A stretch of DNA of 64,000 nt from Epiperipatus broadwayi (GCA_028023455.1 JAQFVV010006293.1:1375844-1439843), one strand, 5' to 3'. Numbered from the stretch's first letter, positions 26,439 through 39,916 are shown. The notes: generated from the letters alone by a model not told the origin. Translations and numbers: made by a program.

Positions 26439-27195
26439 ATGGATTGTGTTTTTTTTTTAAAAAAATTAATTAATTATACATTTAAAAAAAAAGATAGATG
26501 TTATGTATGCAATGTAAATTGAAATTTTAAAATAGTTTATTTATATCTCATTGATAAGGGCAAAAAATATTTGTCCATAAAAAACTTTTCTGCATTATTT
26601 TTATAATATATATATATACACACACATTTATTGCTATTATATAATAATATTTATTTAAAAATGTAAGAAAAAAAGCAGCATAATGGATTACATTTCTTTC
26701 CACTTTTGATGATTACTTATTAATCTTTATGCAAGAATTATCATTATACTAAAAATTGAGAAATTAGGAAAAAGTAAAAGAAATCTTGAAACTTTTAAGA
26801 TGGAAATTTGGAGAATAGATAAGGTAAAATAGAAGGATAGAATTTGTAATGTTGAAGAAAGTGAATAAAAAAAGAGATAAAGAAAATTATGAAGAAAAAA
26901 GAGAAATTACATTGGATGTATACTAAGACTAGAAGAATTCTGGAAGGTAAAACAAAGAATGATTGAAAATTTTGGAGAGGAAAATAAAAAAAAATGTGTC
27001 AATAATTTATGACATGTGCAGGGAAGGAAAAAAGAAGAAAGAAGGGGGAAAATGATTAATGATTTGAAAGAAAGGAATAGTAATGAATGTTTGTAAAGTA
27101 AAGCAAAGGATAGAAAAACTTAGAGAAAGTTGTCAAATTGATTTTATGTGATTTTTTAAAAATAATTATATATATATATATTTATTACTCTATAG

Positions 27196-27696
27196 CAGTG
27201 GTCTTCAACCTTTTCACACCTGCAGACCGGTAAAAATAAGGATAAGGTTTTGCGGACCGGCAAAAATAAGGATAAGGTTTCATGGACCAGCAGAAGTCTA
27301 TAGATAAATTTTCTTAAAGATGTAAACAGCTTAGCCTTAGATGAAGTTATATATATATGAAGTTTGTATAATAAAAAAACTTTTTTTTTTTAATTTTGAA
27401 TTTTTGTAGAAAAGTAATAAAAAATTTAATTCTATTCCCCCCTCCCCCATAAACATCTGTAATAACTAGAAAAACAAATTAATGTATGTATGACTGATTA
27501 TATTTTGTTCTGTTTTTTTTTTTTTTTAATCAGGTAAAAGTGCGATGAAAAAAATAAATAAAAATTGTTTATATTAATTAAAAGTTTAAAATCTTATTAT
27601 TTTGTTATTAAAAACTTTCTTGCCAGTCTAGCATGGACCAGCAAAAATCTTCTACGGCCCGGCACGGGGCTGTGGACCAGTGGTTGAAGACCACTG
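27196..27696. mobile_element. hAT-type MITE with 8-bp target duplication
   Basis: The 501-bp element starts cagtggtcttcaacc and ends in ggttgaagaccactg. The termini match the CAGTGGTTCTCAACC-like ends typical of hAT transposons. It is flanked by ctctatag (27188-27195) and ctctctag (27697-27704), an 8-bp duplication with one mismatch, as expected for hAT. The subterminal DNA has a short tandem repeat (accggcaaaaataaggataa, twice) and is GC-richer than the genome. There is no coding sequence; it would need a transposase in trans, for example from relatives of the relic at 29.2-31.4 kb. Confidence 0.85.
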
Positions 27697-27789
27697 CTCT
27701 CTAGGACAACAATTTAATAACTTCATATATTTTTAAAATAAGTTAACTTCTCAAGTATTATTTAAAATAAGTACACCTTTACCTCACTT

Positions 27790-29110
27790 AGTGAGAATAA
27801 TTGTTGCCCCAAAATGTATCATAAATTAAAGAACAGGCTCATGTAAGTAATTATAATGAATTCTTATGGGGCAAAAAATAATTTGTCACTTTAAATTCAA
27901 TATATCTAAAAATTCAATTAAAAAACTAAAGCTTAAATTGAAAAAAGGGTTAATTAATGAATAAATATTTTACTAAGCATATTATTAAAAATTAATTACT
28001 AATCTGTGAGTAAATAATAAAACATTTCAGTAGCTATAATTTTTTCTTAATTAGCAAGAGTTCATTATTTGTTAAAATAAAGCATGAAGAAAAAAATAAC
28101 TAACTACTAATGTTCATTTTAGAATTAAATATATATATATATAAAACATTTATTTTTGATGCATTTTATATTCCATTATTAAAGACTTTTATTTTTATAA
28201 TTAACAACACCTTTGTTATTATTTTTTTTTTTATAAAAAGATTTTGCAAATTGCACTTATTTTACAGAAATATACTAAAGTTAAATTAAAATTTGCTAAA
28301 AAATGTAATGTACAAATGATTGCTTAAGTTTTAATAATCTAAATAATGAATTTTTTTGCTTATACTAAAGATGTATTTAACAGCTGCTATTGTCAGAAAA
28401 AAATTATGAAATTGACCTAAATTTGGCAAATAAATGATATTTTAAATTTATGTTTAGTAACTGTTCATCATATAAAGTTGATTATTAACTGTATAATGCA
28501 CAAAATCATTTCCCTCTTCAAAATAATTTATAATTACTGTGTGTAATATTTTACAATTATTATTAGTATATGTAATCATAGCAGCAAGCAAAATAATGTT
28601 CATTAGAATTTTAAGCCATAATATTGATTGAATGGATATATTTTACCTTATGTACACATTTTAAAATTTAATATTAACATACTTTGTTCTCATACATGAT
28701 CAAAGTATGTTTTGGGATTACTTACTGTATTGAAAGAAACTGGTGTGAAAATTTTCTTTATTTTGAAAATATCATAAATGTAAATACTCGATGAAAATCA
28801 AATAAAATACAATTAATTGTATTTTAATTCTATAATCAAAAGAATATTGTAAACTGTATAATGAATAAACTGTACTATGCATTTTAAGTATCAGTGTCAC
28901 TATTTTATGGTTAGATGACATGACTTTAGTGAAATTACTATCCTATGACATCATCACTCTTACAAAATAACTGCCAGTTAAAAAAATGTTGGTTATTTAA
29001 AAAAAAGGGGGAACTTTTTTAAAGGTGGCAATAGTAAATAATCAATTGAAAATCAAATAATGAGTACACAGTGATGATTGGTATGGCAGACTCTCACATA
29101 AAGATCTGTT
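27790..29110 (+). repeat. Family A dispersed repeat, copy 3
   Basis: Collinear with 5590-6920 (landmarks listed there). It begins with a 'cttatggggc' block near 27862-27871 and ends at 'cacataaag' near 29094-29102. It is non-coding. A DNA-transposon remnant is possible, but no termini are recognised. Confidence 0.6.
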
Positions 29111-29222
29111 AGGCAACCGGCATAAATGAATAGTTTACATAATTGTAATAGAAGTGCACAGTGTATAATAAACTTTATTCATTATGTTGAACATACATTT
29201 ACAGAAATTTATTCTATTAAGC

Positions 29223-31400
29223 CAGTGAATCTCAACTTTTTAGTATTTGGGAGCCAACTTTTTGTATCAACTTTAATCATGTCCTTTCCCCTCCAATGAT
29301 TTTTTGGAGCCCTAAATTTTTTTTCTATATTTATTATTCTTTTATTGCTAATACAAAACATCAATGTTAAATTCTGCATGAATAGCTAAATTACACATTT
29401 GACGACACAGTTGCACCACTGTATTTCTCACATTTTCACAAGATATTCTGATATGTCATAAACATTTTAGAGATATACCTACTAATATGAATATAAGTTG
29501 CATTTAGCTGTCACCATATTTTCTGTAGGACTGATGTTGCCACATTTGACTTCATTACTAGATAGATGTACTAACTAATTGCATTGTAAAAAAACAACTA
29601 ATTTTGAGCATAAACCCTTGGATAAATTTTTAATTGGGTGTAAATAAACATTGTATGATTGTGAAGCATCAGTAGGTACACAGAAAAGGATCATTCTGAT
29701 GTTTTAAATCAAGAAAATATTTTGATGAATATCATAAGAACTGAAGTAAATGATGAGGAGAGACCTGTGTGTGTTATTTGTATGAAAATTTTGCTGGCAG
29801 TCAGCATGAAAGCCAATAAACTTAAACAACATTTGAAAACAGTTCATAGTTAAAAGCATTAATAAACTTCAGGAGTTTTTTTGCTGCTAAATTCAAATCA
29901 CATGAAAAACATCTATTTTTAAAAAAGTCTTGCCTATTAATGAAAAAGTTCTAGCTTTCTATAAAGTTGCACATTAAATAACCATATCAAAAAGCCTAAT
30001 ACCATTGGGAGAAAACTCATTCTGCCAATTGCAATTCAAATTGTAGAAATTATGCTTGGAGATAATTTTGCCAAACAACTGCAGACCATTCCTCTTTCAA
30101 ATGATACTGTTGCTTGACAAATTGGCAATATATCTGAAGATATAGAACAACTTTTATCCAAACTGCATGATAGTTTTTTCAATTCAACTTGATGAGGCTA
30201 AGATAGCAACAAGGATTGTCATTTGATTGTTTTTGTTTGAATTTGCAATGAAATATCAGCAAATGAGGAACAGTTGGTTTGTAAACCCATAGGAAACAGA
30301 GCTCCAGCATTTGGAACATTTAATATATTGGATAATTTTTTAAATCAAGCAAACATGCAATGATGAAAACTGTGTTAGAATGTGAGAAGTTGGTGCTCAA
30401 GCAATGTCCAGAAGATTTCTAAGGCAAAAATCTCAGTGTATCTGGACACCTTGCATAATTCTCAGATAATCCCTTGCTGCCAAAGATGTGAATTCTGTTC
30501 TGAACATTGTGGAAACAACAGCTGTAACTGCCATGAATTATATAAATATGAGAACTTTAAAGTCAATACTTTTTACTGTGCTTTACAAACAGCTGCAGAA
30601 CATTATGCATTACCTTTTTATTGTGAAATGAGATGGTTATCATGTGGCAAATTTATACAATGTGTTTATGAATTAAGAGATTAAATCACAATATTCTTGG
30701 AAAAAGAAAACCACTAAATTGAGCTACTTGGTGGATATATTTGAGAAACTAAATTTGTTAAATCTTTCTACTCCAAGGAACAAATAACACATATTTTGAA
30801 CATGAGTGATAAAGTAAATGCTTTTTGTAAAAAAACTGGAATTATGGAACACAAATGTAAAGCAAAAAACTTAGAAATGTTTACAAATGTGAATGAATTT
30901 TTTAACACCTTTATATTTCATGAAGAACATATTAAAATTTTATTGCAACCATTGAGAATTATTTAGTAGGTTGGCCTATAATTTTAAAAGGCATTTTACG
31001 AAAACTTGATAATAAAATACAAGAGTAGGTTAAATATACATTTCAAAACATTCCTCAAGAACTCTCAATTGCAGAACAAGAATTATTTATAAACTTCATG
31101 ACAAGTGGCAAAATTAAAAGGCAATTTAATAATAAGCAGTTGTTTGAATTTTGGACTGAACTGAATGATGAATTTTCTGCACGTAAAGAAAAATATTCCA
31201 TTTACTTTTACCCCTTTCTATATTTTGTCTTTGCAAAACAGGATTTCCTGCACTAGCTGCATGAAAGACAAAATATAGGTCTCACCAAAACGTAAAAAGA
31301 ATTCAGAGAATCAATTACAAATATAATACCTTCTTTTGAAAAGCTTTGCTCTGCAAGATAGGCTCACTGAAGCTATTAATTTATGGAATTTTAAAAAATA
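29223..31400 (+). pseudogene. Decayed hAT transposase (BED finger, ZBED5/SCAND3-like)
   Basis: A transposon relic. The left edge 'cagtgaatctcaac' (29223) resembles a hAT terminus; no matching right end was found. At 29761-29850 the plus strand reads a BED-type zinc finger: RPVCVICMK, then NKLKQHLKTVHS, with the C-x2-C and H-x4-H pattern. Further pieces follow in shifting frames: a segment near 30050-30190 with LSNDTV and SEDIEQLLSKL; an open frame at 30382-30684 with EHYALPFYCEMRWLSCGK, matching the RWLSRGK region of ZBED5/SCAND3-class hAT proteins; and DKVNAFCKKTG near 30806. Many stops and frameshifts separate them, so no functional protein can result. The order is N- to C-terminal, consistent with one decayed copy rather than scattered fragments. 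Confidence 0.8.
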
Positions 31401-32620
31401 TAAAAATATCTTTTATGTTATTTATATGTATTTACCTATTTTTTTAAGATGTGATGGTTTATTCTTATATTAACAGAATGTATTTTTCTATTTGGTTTTC
31501 AACAATTACTTTTTTTTTTCAAGTTTTTTTTGTCTATTTTTTATGTCTTTGCGCTTATCTTTTTATTATTTCGCATGCACCTAGGAGGACACACCGTAAT
31601 CTCTGCATTATAAGCAATTATTATCATCATCATCAATCACTTATTAGTTATGTATATATGTATATGCACATATTTCTGAGTTATATCTGGTGTCATTTAA
31701 ATTTATTTGTGGAAAAAATGTGTCTGATTTACATAAGCAGTGTTTAGCATTTGGGTTACGATAGTAGGATATCAAGCAGTATCACAATGTTACCAAAGAC
31801 AATAGTGTTTGGTCACACTGCCTTGTTGCCTAGTAAATTCAACCTGCCATTAAAGCAGAGAATTTATCATCCATGCATATTTATATAGTTAAGGTTTTTT
31901 AAAAAAAAGCAAGTGAATATATTATCAATCTTAAATATGAAAAAAAAAAAAATGTTTATAATAAATTTAAACAGAAAACATATTAAATGTGCATACATAA
32001 ATATCTTATTAATATATATTTTCTATTATACATGTATTTTTGACAATTATGCTTTAATGAGTAACTAAATGATTATTGCTTTTTTTTTTTTATTATGTTA
32101 GAAATTATTACATTTCTTATACATTTTGAAGTAGAATTTAAATTTAATAAAGTGCAAGTATATATATCAATGATATTTTATGTGAGCACTGCTGGGAGTT
32201 TTCAGTACTTCGCATTAATTTTATCTATATTTAAACTATTAAAAAATTATATTTATATTTATCAACTGAAATGTTAAGAGGTTGTTAAATGTGAGGTTCA
32301 GCCTTTTCTGCTGATTAATTGTAGTGTTTCAGAATAGCTTATAGTTATCTTGAAGTCTTTCACAGAAACTCAAATGAATATTATGTCAATATATGGTATG
32401 CTTATATATTATCAAAGCTAATGTATAGGTGAGCTCATTTTACATTTAAGTTTGCTGACAGTTAGTTTATATATAGTTTATTGGGAGTTTTCAGTACTTC
32501 CACATTAATTTCATCTATATTCAAACTATCAAAAAGTTATATTTAGAATATGAGAATTATGATAATTTTTTTAAAAAAAAAGCATTTATTTTATTGTATT
32601 ATATTATAATTAGTAATATA
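31401..32620. other. No recognisable feature
   Basis: AT-rich sequence. The open frame at 31451-31747 is Tyr/Phe/Ile-rich, low complexity and has no recognisable domain. Confidence 0.5.
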
Positions 32621-32629
32621 TAGGGTATA

Positions 32630-33425
32630 TGAGAACAGACTTTCACAGTACCCATTACTCATCACATTATCTCATATCACTGATACACTTGAACACATAT
32701 ATATATATATCGAAAATATAAATAATCACCAATATACGTATTTCATGCTAAACCAGCAATTATCAGTTGGTCCAGATTATCATCTCTACACATATATGTA
32801 ATAAGTGCTCAGATATATATTAAGATAGCCAATCTTCATATTTTAATGGACAGGTTTCAATCCACTCCACACTCCATCTTTTCAACTGTCCATCCAATTG
32901 AAAATTGATGATGGAATGCTCAAAGACCACCCTGAAGCTGAGATTCTTGTCACACCCACATTGACCTAAAGACAATCTGACCCCTCATGTACAGGACATA
33001 ATCCATTTAATACATATACAAGGGATGGGTAGACATCTCTACTATGTAATAACTGAAATACAGGCTTATTATATATCTATATCAGTGTATGTAATATATA
33101 GAGTAAATGAGCACATACTTTCACAGCACTCACCACACTATCTTATATCACTGATGCACTTGAACACGTATATCAAAAAGATAAATAATCACTAATATAT
33201 ATATATATTTTTCATACTAAACCAGCAATCATCAGTTGGTCCAGATTATGACCTCTACACATATATGCAGTAAGTGCTCAGATATATATTAAGATACCAA
33301 TCCTCATACTTTAATGGACAGGCTTCAATCCACTCCATACTCCAACTCTTCAACCATTCATCCAATTGAAAATCTGACGATGGATCACTCAAAAAGGCCA
33401 CCCTGAGGCCGAGATAATAATAATA
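32630..33425 (+). repeat. Tandem duplication of family C repeat
   Basis: Two ~310 bp units, about 32630-32940 and 33105-33425, are offset by roughly 475 bp. Shared pieces include 'agcaat.atcagttggtcc', 'aagtgctcagatatat', 'ttcaatccactcca' and 'ccaccctga'. The intervening 165 bp carries 'gggatgggtaga', which also occurs near 18782 beside the inverted fragment. Non-coding. Confidence 0.65.
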
Positions 33426-33730
33426 CATGCAGAGTTTATGTAAAGTTTAAATAAAAAAATCATATTTTTAATAAGGTTTACTTAATATTAAATACACATT
33501 TAAATATTAATTCATTTTCAAGGAACTGAAAAAAATGATAGATATACAAGAACTTAATGAATATTATAGATTAAAACAAATGATTATTCACTGAAATATA
33601 ATTAAAGTGCAATTAAGATTTTATAAATCAAAACATTTTATATCTATTATTTGCAGTATGTATTTTAATTAAATAGAAAGGATAAATAAATTTGAGCATT
33701 ACAAAATGTATTTTACTGTGTGTATATATA

Positions 33731-34185
33731 ATAGAAATTCATATAACACTATAATACTAGCCAAAACAACATTTTATTAAAATTCTTACACAACTATGGT
33801 TTCATCTATTAACAAGTAGATCTTTTCAAGTGTAATTCAACTAAACATGCAACATATATATACAAAACAAAATAGTCTCCCCATCATTCACTTTAAAAAA
33901 CAACTTCCTTTAACATCAAAAAATGTCTTCATGATATTGATGACCTCAGATTCAAAATATCATCAAAGCTTCTTTTACCCTTCAATTCACTTTTCATAAA
34001 AAATAAATCTCAACATCGTCAAATAATATTTTATGACCTATATTCAATTCATGAATATACAAAGCTGAGCTATCATTTATTTTTAATGCTATTCTTATGA
34101 ACTTTAACTCTTTTCATTAAGTCTTAATTTACTTTGACTTATATAAATTTTATGACAACCTGCAAGAAATCTTATAAACTACCCC
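33731..34185 (-). pseudogene. Penelope-like element 3' end with decayed GIY-YIG domain
   Basis: This is the reverse complement of 34555-35014 over its whole length. On the minus strand from about 34185 the frame reads VYKISC and later ALYIHELN, matching the GIY-YIG endonuclease part of the plus-strand copy but broken by stops. Downstream the shared 3' untranslated sequence runs to 33731. With the plus copy it forms a head-to-head inverted pair around a ~370 bp centre. Confidence 0.65.
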
Positions 34186-34546
34186 AGGAATAGATTTTCA
34201 TTCAAATGACTGTTTTGAATTATTTAGTATTTAATATTGAATTTTTGTTATAGGAATAGAAGGCTTAATAATTTTGAAAATAATAGTTACATTCAGAGGA
34301 GTCAATTTGCTTCTAGTTAGGATATAATCATGAATTTATTAGGAATATTATAATTAATAAAAATATCTATAAATCTATTACTAATAAAAATTTAATTGTT
34401 AATGTGAATAAAGAGTTTATTTCTTTGCTATATAAGTCATCAATTAGTATTGATTTATAAGAATAGTTTTTTATTGGGTAGTATGAAAGTGGCTTGAAAG
34501 AAAGGCATGAATTTAAATTCATTACTAAATAGTTCAAAATAGTCAA

Positions 34547-35014
34547 TTGATTGCAAATTTATTTTGGGTAGTTTATAAGATTTATTGCAGTTGTCATAAC
34601 ATTTATATAGATCAGAGTAAATTAAGTTTTAATGAAAGAGTTAAATTTTATATGAGTAGAATTAAAAATAGATATGATAGCTTAGTTTTGTATATTCATG
34701 AACTGAATACAAGTCCTAAATTGAAGAGTTTTTTTTTTAATGAAAAAAGTGAATTAAATGGAGAAGAGTAAAAGAAACTTTGATAATAAAATGTTTTGAA
34801 TCTGAGGCCATCAATTTCATGAAAAGTTAAAGGAAGTTCTTTTTGAAGTCAATGATAGGAAGACTATTTAGTTTTATATATGTCTATTGTATGTTTAGTT
34901 GAATTTGACTTGAAAAGATCTATTTGTTAATAGATGAAACTATGGTTGTTGAAGGATTTTAGTAAAATTTGTTTTTTTTTTGGCTAGTATTGTAATGTTA
35001 TATGAATTTCTATT
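34547..35014 (+). pseudogene. Penelope-like element 3' end with GIY-YIG fragment
   Basis: A 74-codon frame (34547-34771) reads VVYKIYCSCHNIYIDQSK, then FNERVKFYMSRIKN and YIHELN. This is the pattern of the C-terminal GIY-YIG endonuclease of Penelope-like retroelements (VYKI-C-x-C-x-x-x-YIGQ, then xxRxxEH). Relative to that pattern the first Gly is Val, the Gly of YIG is Asp, and the downstream His region is altered, so the nuclease is probably inactive. No RT domain is seen upstream, so the copy is 5'-truncated. The remaining 3' sequence to 35014 has an exact-orientation inverted partner at 33731-34010. An alternative is a GIY-YIG domain from another LINE class; Penelope fits best. Confidence 0.65.
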
Positions 35015-35418
35015 TTATTTATATTTAATAGTATAGCGTTAAGCAGTATTTAATATTTATATATTATTTTAATATCACAGTAAATTACATGTTTGAAAAA
35101 TTGTACTTAATTTACTGCTATTAGATGCAGTATAATATTTTTTGTAATAATCTTGTTATTGTTTTGTTAATTTAATTTTACAAATAAAAGAAACATTGAA
35201 ATCTCTTATAGCTTCAATTCAAAGTGTAAAGTTTAGTGAGCTTGAAAGCAATTCAAGATTTTTGCAGCATTGATACTTCTTATTAAATTTTTCTCAATTT
35301 TTTCCAGAAGCAAAGTATTATAAAAAATTAGTAACAATAGCTGATTTAATTGATACATAGTTTCACACTAATTTAAGACATTAAATTTAGTATTATTGCT
35401 GGGGAGGAGAAGAAGATC

Positions 35419-35449
35419 GGGGGGGGGGGGGATAGGGCGGGGATAGGGT
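35419..35449 (+). other. G-run cluster, possible G-quadruplex
   Basis: A long G run followed by ataGGGcGGGGataGGG provides more than four G tracts with 1-3 base loops, in a background almost without GC. No gene adjoins it. Confidence 0.6.
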
Positions 35450-36044
35450 GTCTGTTTTAATTTTAAGACAAATGGACAGTTGATTTAAAAAAAAAATGTA
35501 AGTAAACTGTAAGCAATTATTTTTTTACAATAAGACTTTTTTTTTCATATTCCTTTTGTGACTGTTTTATTATATATGAAAATTTTTATTTACCCGAACA
35601 TTATTCAATAATGAGCAGTCTAATTATAATGTGTGTGCATTTGTATACAATAATAGTATTTTTACCTCGCTTCAAATTAAAAAAAATATATCCATGGCAT
35701 AAAATATTGCACCAAGCTTTGATTTAAGAATGATTGATATGCTATAGAAATGGAGTTGCATAACAGTAGCGTTATTTCAACAGGCTACAGGAAAATTATA
35801 GAAATAAAAACAATACATGGAGATTTTATTATAATAAAACAACAAAAAATCTTTTTTAATCGTAAATAGAAATGATTTCAAAAGTTACTAATGTATTTTT
35901 ATCATATTCTTCCCCTCCCCCGCTGATTGAAAAAAAAAATCTATTAAAGTGACATATTGTAGAAAGTGTCCTCTTTCCAATAACTTTTAACATTGAAAAA
36001 AAAAAAAAAATTGTTAGTCTTGTTGAAAATAATGTAAAAAAATA

Positions 36045-36154
36045 AGTCGCCAAGCGTTGGTGTTCGAGTGGTCAGCATAGCTGCCTTACAAGCAGTTGTC
36101 CCGGGTTTGCAGATTCGCTTCCTGGCCGATGCTTTGACACATGAAAAAAAAAAG
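36045..36154 (+). repeat. tRNA-derived SINE, second family
   Basis: A tRNA-like head with A-box region 'gtgttcgagtggtcagc' and B-box region 'cgggtttgcagattcgc', then 'ctggccgatgctttgacac' and a poly-A tail. It shares its layout and 3' end with 57491-57596. Confidence 0.7.
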
Positions 36155-36159
36155 TGAGA

Positions 36160-39100
36160 AAAGGAAAAAGAAAACTTAATCTTTATTAGAAAGAATTTTT
36201 ATTTTATTAATTTGAACTTTTTATTTTTTAAATATATAATATAAATGTCAGATATGGGATTGTAGTTTATTATACTATAGTACTATTTCAAACTTATTAA
36301 CAATATTTTTTGAGATTTGGACACTGTTTTTATTATGAGTCATCATATTCCTAATTTTTTTTCCAGAATCAATTAACTATGAGAAATGTAATAGTAGGCT
36401 ATTGATTTTTTTCATATTCTTTTATTTTAACTAGTTTTACTAGAAGACCATTGCAAATAATTTAATGCTTTTTTTGCATAACAAATATAATTGTGCTTTA
36501 TAAAAATAAAATGAAATATTCATATTTTTCTTTAAAATTATTAGTTTTATTGACTAATAAAAGAAAATTTAATTATATATGAAGTAAAAAATGTTCGTTT
36601 TTTTAAAAAAAAAATTATTTAATATTTAATAGTTGATGATTTGATGTTGAAAATTAATAGTTAACAGTCTTTTATATTTGATAATTTTAAAGCTTTATAT
36701 ATATTTTTATACTACTTAAGTTATTAACAATGACATTAAGTTTCAACTCGAATTAAATTTAAACAAAATATCAAGAGCTTATATTATTAACAATTAATGT
36801 AAATTTTCTCAATCTTTTTTTTTCTAAAGAACAATGTGCAGAATTTACAAAATAAAGTGAAAAATAAGAATAATGTTAAATACAATAAACTAAAAATATG
36901 TCATTTATTGTAGGAGGTAATGGTAATAGTATATAACTTTTTAAATAATAAAGAATTGCCATATTTTATACATAATATGATGTTAAAATAATTTTTTTTT
37001 TTTTTAAAATGGCAACAGGCTTTATAGCAGATTTAAAAAAATCTTTACCAATAAATATGACTTTAATCAAAATATTTCTGTGAACATTTGATACTATGTT
37101 TGTTCATCAAGTGTTTTTCATTATGAATTTTGCTATCCAGGCACCAAATTTTAAAAATACTTGTATTATTTTTTATTTATTTATTAATTTTAAGTTTTAT
37201 TGTAAGACCTATTGGATTATTATATTGAACCTTCCAAGATATAATAACTTACATAATTCACTTGACAGTCAGTATGTTGATTCAAGCAAATCTGGCATTT
37301 ATAATTAAATTGTATGCTGTATTTTCAAATTAGTTAATATTAACTAAGAATACTAAGAATTTTAATTATGGTTATCCAACATTTATTTATAATTATATAT
37401 ATAAAAACTGGTTGGCTGTAAAGTGAAGTATCTCTGAATTGATTCCTGAAAGAGGAAAAATAAAAGCACCTCATTTGTTATGTTTGTACTTAAACAATTC
37501 TTGAATTTCTATGCAGTTTAAGTATAAAAAGCTGCTAATGAATAAAGCAAGACTTCTTTATGTGGCAATAAATTGAAATTCAATATATAAATATGAATAT
37601 CATTGAAAATTAGTACCATTACTGTCAGCTAGATAGTATAACATTGAAATAGGCACATACAAAGTTATGTAAAGAAACAAATTTTATATCTATTATTGGC
37701 TAGCAAATAATAATTGCTTTTGCTGAAAAGTTATAAAGAGTTACAAATTTCAATTTGATATTGGTTTTTGTATTATTGATAAATGTATAATTTGTAATAA
37801 TATAAATCTGCCTATTCTTATTTGATCTAAATATTTTCTTTTCATATTCATTTTTGACAATAGTACAATCAGAAATTTAGTAAAGAAAACACAATTAAAA
37901 AAATTATGTAACATTATATGTTATTTGAAAACAAAAATTGCAATGACACTATGATGCTTCATTACCTATACTCTAGCTTTTACTCTAATGTGAGTTTACT
38001 TTCACATTTACACATAATCAAATTTTAATTATTAAAAAAGTGCTTATTAATAATAGAAAGGAAAAATAGAAATACTCCCTTGCATCTAATAATTTTTTTT
38101 TTCTGCTATTGGGGGAGGGAATAGAGAAGGAGGGGATAATATTTTCCATTTGTGGATGTAATGAAACATCCAGTTCTCCATACAATAAATACATGAAATT
38201 AATTTAAAAATAAATATTTGTTTTTTAAAAATATTATTACTTTAAATTATATATATAAAGTATCACAGTAGTTTAATTCGTTCTTGTTAATAACTGTTTA
38301 TGATAACTTAGAGTTGGTTTTTTATATTTAAATACGCTTATTAATTGATTAAAATGATGCTTTGATAAATATTACTGTTTAATGCTGTAGTTGAACTGTT
38401 TGAACCAAGAGCCTTTGTTTTTTTCTTCTGACACTGATCAGATTTCATTTAAGGCAAATGAGCTATAAAGATTTTAAAACTTTCAGACATCTGACTAGTC
38501 ATTAAATAATTTATATCTCTTTTATAATTGGATTATTTTTATTGCATTTTATTCATATAATTAAATTTCAAAATGACTTTTTTGTTGTTGTTATTATTGT
38601 TTTATATGAAACTGGCAATAATTGTAGTTATGCTATGGCATAAAAAAAGTGGGACAAACATTTTCTAGTTTCTCTTTCAAAGAGAAAATACTTCTTTTAA
38701 CAAAATAATACATATTAAAGAACATAATAATAAGTATGATTAAAGGAGCTATATGAATTTAAACGAGTTATCATATGAAATATCTTAAGCTCATATGACA
38801 CAATTATTATTTTTTTTTTACATAATGAGGTCTCAGTTTATTTACCAAACATATGTTTTTGTAAATAGGATACAAAATTATGAATGTGACTCATATCAAT
38901 TTTATTATATAACATCAAAGTTGAAGCTTATTTCTGGATATCATATGAATAGCATTCTGTTACTCATAAAATTTTCATCATAATTTATAAAGTAAATTAT
39001 GAAAGTAATTTCAACTTGCTTTCTCCCACACATTTGTTAAATCTTTTGCTGTTGGCTAAACCATGATCAGTTTGCCATTAGTGTCATTCTATTAATACAT

Positions 39101-39910
39101 GAAAAAAATGTAAAATCAAATAGAAAAAAGCAAGATGTAGTAATAGAAAATCTGTAAAGATTAGAAAAAAACCCACTGTTCTTAATGATTGTTTGAATTC
39201 TAAGATGATACTTAGTATAGATTTAAGTATAAATAACAATTATAATCAATACATGAAAAAAAGGGCATATAGTGACAGGAAAAATAATTTAATATTGAGT
39301 TGTTTTAGAAATTATTTCTGTTTTTGATCCAACTTTAGGATCTTCATTTTTGTTATTTTCATTTTGATATTGTTTGTTTCAATATCTTTATTTCTTTTTA
39401 CTTGAAAAAAAAACCATGTTAAATGGATATAATTAGATAAATTTATTAAAAGTTTATATTCTCTATGTGTTTGAAGTTTGTGTTACATAGATCATTTATA
39501 TAATCATATTTTTAACTATGATCAACAATTTATCTTAGAAATGTGCTTGTTTTATGAAATTTTTTTTTATATTTACTTCTATGGAATTACTATTATAGCA
39601 ATTCCTACTCTCAACTAGGGGAAATTGATTTTTTGGCTACTTTATACATATAACTTCTAAGTGTTTGGGAACTTTGCTTCTTGACAGGCTTGATGGTACT
39701 ACTGATATAGATTCCTCTTCCATAATTCTTAATTAATTTTTTTTCATTAAATATTAATTAGATACTTTGAATCCTATTATTTTAGAAGAAAATGTTTTCT
39801 AAATTGTGAGAAAAATATCTATATTTACTAGACAATGTTATATATTTATCAAATAATTAGTTAAAACATTAGATAAATCATTTTACATTTTCATTTTTCA
39901 CAACTGTAAC
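36160..39910. other. No recognisable gene
   Basis: AT-rich sequence. Small frames at 37096-37308 and 38795-38983 are low-complexity and unmatched. A G-rich patch lies at 38110-38135. Confidence 0.5.
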
Positions 39911-39916
39911 AAAAAA

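Noticed and set aside
31451-31747. 98-residue membrane protein
   Set aside because: Aromatic and hydrophobic bias is expected from T-rich DNA; there is no conserved motif or gene context.
36045-36154. A functional tRNA gene
   Set aside because: No closed cloverleaf; it has a poly-A tail and a matching dispersed copy at 57491.
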